Positions 62,001 through 64,000 of a stretch of DNA of 64,000 bases are shown piece after piece; position 1 is the first letter of the stretch; each line of letters opens with the position of its first letter. The notes under the pieces were generated by a model. That model had not been told where the DNA came from. It saw nothing but the letters and a program-made list of their open reading frames with translations, and did not search any database. The stretch comes from a bacterium (GTDB lineage: Bacteria > Acidobacteriota > Thermoanaerobaculia > Multivoradales > J023): positions 1 to 64,000 of the forward strand of contig JAAELT010000194.1 of the NCBI GenBank assembly GCA_024226315.1, given 5' to 3'. Made by a program: the position numbers and the translations under genes.

Positions 62001-62101
62001 TCGCCCTCGCCGGCGAAAGCCATTGGCGGCGACCATAAGACGAGACCGCACAGGCCCAGGGCCGCGACGGCCAAACCCGGTTGAGAGATGTCCAGCTTCA
62101 T
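59090..62101 (-). CDS. Large secreted protein with PKD-like C-terminus
   Basis: 1003 residues from ATG 62101, preceded by AGGAG. A signal peptide (LAVAALGLCGLVLWSPPMAFA) is followed by a ~450-residue propeller-like region (SYLFTAYNAGFQIWNIGG; SYAFFALNNGVHVYDMTR). Several beta-sandwich/PKD-like domains come next (VSGDCDTLSFDWGDGMES and SHNYTSTGTYDLEATAC). The motif IFADGFESGDTSRWS is common in exported proteins of this kind of bacterium. Probably an extracellular adhesive or structural protein; activity unknown. Confidence 0.78.
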   Translation of the reverse strand: MKLDISQPGLAVAALGLCGLVLWSPPMAFAGEGEPGTTACFDGSPAVPVDQFRTISGQGTFELWPQNFQPADPLATPLPDDRDSTSYEGFERPGLQGGNELFWGIDIVSNSAGSYLFTAYNAGFQIWNIGGAFQAAPQELSQRDGWVGDFDTFEDPFTEEYFKNWDISAIAPVASPGATLVALAGDGPVGPTIWDAADKTDPVQLYQDTGRVGVQVATANIGGRSYAFFALNNGVHVYDMTRAREIGPCFEATNQATNLCGGNLNPVWRGRVESWSWNRAEYVNVLEATVDAQAKLFMVVSDGFFDFGPGNGLGVELREITDITALPPTSNVVLEGLDNISHGVELFSIVEDGGLRRYYTGVINTDGQTSSGLLQIYDVTACIDPASVPTQACSFSAVNRRYQQQLGDLPSAVYVHFSESNGRPFLYQSHHTLCSLPPASSETNIEHLLDLEGLKDGSAIVDVRGEDYLDPNHSGPSRRIDYWSSYYDQSTDGLSAISPHGGLFNGSYFYRVAQTLLDVHQFTGDIPPDADIQATSSNRWLSSPGQPEWVNLSGDCNLDAGTGWSWTGLNAPGTPVEDPAPVTEPLGGDLARIRGDRCGTDPYPGGPCPDRTLLVEADVTCGGVPITSNELSLTLSDPRPFFDSIDILEGPDEAGPPPEYSVCQVLSFEALNGAVNEIGGKALTSYAWAITPTSGGETFDCTNVIADTGLSCTEDALFWDTEGVDVGDPTAIFADGFESGDTSRWSSIKAAERGASGGVTFDVMLTASNEHGSIDQTTQLALTPLDSLAFIGNGFTIPGTPPADGIYNFTATAQSATSFYWEFEQDPSVPGDAGCRFVNPCEIRTTTSPTVQYEWPIDNTNGADYDVRLEISNCDTSVAPISTVRTVENVVVVDLMPPNITAFRLVTVGTSCQCFGGICSCPPGVARFTVAVSGDCDTLSFDWGDGMESPFLACDSAEYSHNYTSTGTYDLEATACVGGVTTCDTQLNLTNISQAFPVPLIVE

Positions 62102-62320
62102 CGTGTCTCCTTCATCACGGATGCACAGAGTTGGAAAGGCGCTTCGGCGAAGCGCAGGCCGCGAGGCCTCCTGAGTTGTCAGGCTGCTGAGTGCAAGAAA
62201 CGAGACAGGTTGCCGCGTTTCCGGTCTGAGCTCGCCCCCGGATTCGAGGATGCGAGATGTTACCACAGCATGGGCGAGGCTTTCAAGGCCGGAGGGAAAG
62301 CCTATGGGAGGGAAAGCAAA

Positions 62321-62346
62321 AGCGGGTACGGCGAACCGTACCCGCT
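62321..62346 (-). terminator. UUCG-loop terminator after the exported protein gene
   Basis: A perfect 11-bp stem, AGCGGGTACGG and CCGTACCCGCT, encloses a loop that reads TTCG on the minus strand and is followed there by TTTTGCTTT. It lies 41 bases beyond the stop of the leftward gene at 62387. A second stem, CCGATCC/GGATCGG (62352-62369), lies between. The gap 62102-62386 has no gene. Confidence 0.75.
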
Positions 62347-62386
62347 CTGCACCGATCCCGGAGGATCGGATTTGGTCAACCAGATC

Positions 62387-63859
62387 TTACGGCGCCGGGA
62401 TCGGGCCGATGATCGGGTTGGCGCTGCTGCAAGCGCTGGTCAGCTGAGTAGCGGCAAAGCCGACGCTCAGAGTACCCGCCGCACCGCTCTCGGAATCGAG
62501 CTCGGTGGTCACCCAGCTCTGCGCGATCTCACCGAAGATACCGTCGGTGGAGCAGGGCGTGGGGGAACCCGACGTGTCGCCGAGTGTGAAGTTCAGGTTG
62601 AGGTAAAGCCAACCGAACTCATACGGCGGGGTGAGGTCACCCGCGCCAACCGCGTACCGACCTGTCTCCAGCGGGAAGCACTGGACACCCACGCCGGGGA
62701 TGTCCCCCGGAGGCGGCGAGATACCACCACCACCCGGCTCACCCGGGATGTCGGTGCAGATCTCGGTAGCGTCTTCCTGTAGGTCGAACGCGACCACCTG
62801 GGTCTCGTCGAGCGGCCACCACGGCGGCGTACCGGTAGTGGGCACGCAACCGTTGTTGAACGACTGGACGCTCACCTGGCACTTCGAGTCCCTCCAGACG
62901 AGGAGGTCGGTACCACCGTCGAACAGCGCGTTCGGCTGGAAGTAACGCGTGGCCCAGGTCGAAGCCAGCGGCTCGCGCTGGTCGGTGGCCAGACCATCTA
63001 CGTAACGACCGTAGAAGGTGTACTCGCCGGCCGTGAACGGATCCATGGCATCAGCGGCCTCGATCGCCACCAGGTTGTCGCCGATGGCGCGACCGTCCTG
63101 GACGATGAACCAGTCACCCCAGAGCTGATTGACCTCGCTGGTGATACCAGAGCCGAAGTAGCCGGCCTGGTTCGGGAACAGCAGGTTACAGTCGGTGACG
63201 TTGTCGATCGTGATGTAGCCACGGGCGATCCAGTCGTTGGCGTCGGCACCGGTCTCGTCATGCACCTGACCGATGCAGGAGACCTGGTCGCAGGCGAGGC
63301 CACGGCCGGTGTGACCGCAACGGACACGATCGGCGAAGGAGTCCGTGAGCACCGGGTTGGTGCCCAGGGGCAGGTTGGTGTCACAGCCCGGGAACAAGGG
63401 GTTCAGCAGGTTGTCCGGCGAGGAGTCCCAAGCAGGGTTGGGACCGCCGCCAGGGCCAGCCGGGTTCGCGCCGTGCGGGCTGATGTCGTCATCCCCGTCA
63501 TTGGTCGCGTGGGCGGTGATCGGCAGATTGCCGTTGTTGAACACGTCAGCGAGACTTACCGTCTCGATGTCGTACCCGGTCAAGAAAATGTCGAAGTCGA
63601 TCGACGGCAACGACCAATCTCCCCACAGCACCACGTGGGCGACTGTCGGAGCGGCCGAAGCATTATTGACCGAGAAGAAGGTGTCGACGGACCTTGCCGA
63701 AGCCACCGGATCGTCCGCGGTCGCGGTCAGGCCGACCTCGAAGTACGGCAGCAACAGGGTCGCCGCCGGAACCGCGTCGATTGTGCATAGCTCAGCGAAC
63801 GACTGACCACCCAGGGCCAGCAGGCACACCAAAGCTACCAGTAGAACTGTTCTTCTCAT
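62387..63859 (-). CDS. Exported beta-rich protein of unknown function
   Basis: 490 residues with a clear signal peptide (MRRTVLLVALVCLLALGGQS, cleavage near FAEL). The mature start CTIDAVPAATLLLPYFEVGL and the following DTFFSVNNASAAPTVAHVVL match a group of uncharacterised exported proteins that I associate with Acidobacteriota. Four or more Cys pairs (for example CDQVSCIG) suggest extracytoplasmic disulfides. A Gly/Pro linker lies at GEPGGGGISPPPGDIPG. AGGAG precedes the ATG. It is transcribed toward a good terminator, so it is likely monocistronic. Confidence 0.85.
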   Translation of the reverse strand: MRRTVLLVALVCLLALGGQSFAELCTIDAVPAATLLLPYFEVGLTATADDPVASARSVDTFFSVNNASAAPTVAHVVLWGDWSLPSIDFDIFLTGYDIETVSLADVFNNGNLPITAHATNDGDDDISPHGANPAGPGGGPNPAWDSSPDNLLNPLFPGCDTNLPLGTNPVLTDSFADRVRCGHTGRGLACDQVSCIGQVHDETGADANDWIARGYITIDNVTDCNLLFPNQAGYFGSGITSEVNQLWGDWFIVQDGRAIGDNLVAIEAADAMDPFTAGEYTFYGRYVDGLATDQREPLASTWATRYFQPNALFDGGTDLLVWRDSKCQVSVQSFNNGCVPTTGTPPWWPLDETQVVAFDLQEDATEICTDIPGEPGGGGISPPPGDIPGVGVQCFPLETGRYAVGAGDLTPPYEFGWLYLNLNFTLGDTSGSPTPCSTDGIFGEIAQSWVTTELDSESGAAGTLSVGFAATQLTSACSSANPIIGPIPAP

Positions 63860-64000
63860 GGATTATGTTCTCCTAATCCTCAAGTGAAGGTCTTGAACGC
63901 TGGACCCGATACCTCGTGGCATCTACATGCCTCGTGACATCGACTCAGGAATCTTGCAGGTCCTGGTCCTGAGCTTGGCTGTCGGCTATCACCCCCTGTT

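Noticed and set aside
58394..62038. A 1214-codon open frame on the plus strand
   Set aside because: It is antisense to the secreted PKD-like protein and the Wzt-like gene, has His/Arg/Gly-rich low-complexity sequence without domains, and reflects high GC third positions of the real genes.

Overview
The window is high-GC, densely packed bacterial DNA, with most neighbouring genes overlapping by 4 bases (ATGA, GTGA or CTGA). The gene content is Gram-negative and diderm: lipobox lipoproteins, HtrB/LpxL-type acyltransferases, an ExbB-like proton channel and a Wzt-like polysaccharide exporter ATPase. Two-component-regulator propeller kinases, secreted proteins carrying an 'FADGFESGDTSRW' motif, and an exported protein starting 'CTIDAVPAATLLLPYFEV' suggest Acidobacteriota (Thermoanaerobaculia-like). 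That placement is inference from family resemblance, not from a marker gene; no rRNA or tRNA was seen.

Region 1 (1-13546) is a glycan-assembly locus: two GT4 glycosyltransferases, a DPM1-like GT2, several GT-C/PMT-type membrane glycosyltransferases, a YfhO-like membrane protein and a UbiA-family prenyltransferase of the decaprenyl-phosphate phosphoribosyltransferase type. This is the expected toolkit for polyprenyl-phosphate-linked sugar donors. An AAA/DUF4143 ATPase sits inside it as an apparent insertion, with repeats on both sides and two identical operator-like palindromes directly before its start codon.

Region 2 (13547-16460) is a scar-like accessory zone. It holds ten 17-bp palindromes spaced 42-43 bp apart, a second 42-bp-period array crossed by a 17-bp inverted repeat, an IS91-type transposase tail, a broken gene and two small hypothetical genes. 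Region 3 (16501-21255) has a TlpA-like thioredoxin and three exported proteins: an HExxH/thrombospondin-3 protein, a lipoprotein and a subtilase. The last two share a duplicated 5' leader, and the 3' end of a second tlpA-like gene survives inside an inverted-repeat element.

Region 4 (21290-30289) has a YtrA-type GntR regulator, an ABC ATPase and an unusual ABC permease fused to a beta-propeller. These are divergent from a tightly coupled ATP-grasp ligase / 14-blade-propeller histidine kinase / ATP-grasp ligase operon, the best candidate here for an undescribed system. Region 5 (30290-36337) has REP-like repeats, an Xre-RES toxin-antitoxin pair, an LCAT-type lipase, a 5'-3' exonuclease, a secreted nuclease and a Pro-Trp-rich membrane protein. 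Region 6 (36570-43333) couples a solute-binding protein to an acyltransferase, carries a third 42-bp array, two PIN toxin-antitoxin pairs, an Mrr-like endonuclease and gene relics.

Region 7 (43354-48887) has an adenosine deaminase, PilZ and ExbB-like genes and a fabG/KAS/ACP/acyltransferase operon, probably for a dedicated acyl chain. Region 8 (48938-59002) is a second surface-glycan locus: transglutaminase-like protein, GT2, methyltransferase, two convergent SGNH proteins that overlap, a GT4-2OG-oxygenase fusion, a radical SAM/SPASM protein and a Wzt-like ATPase. Region 9 (59090-63859) encodes two large exported proteins, followed by a UUCG-loop terminator.
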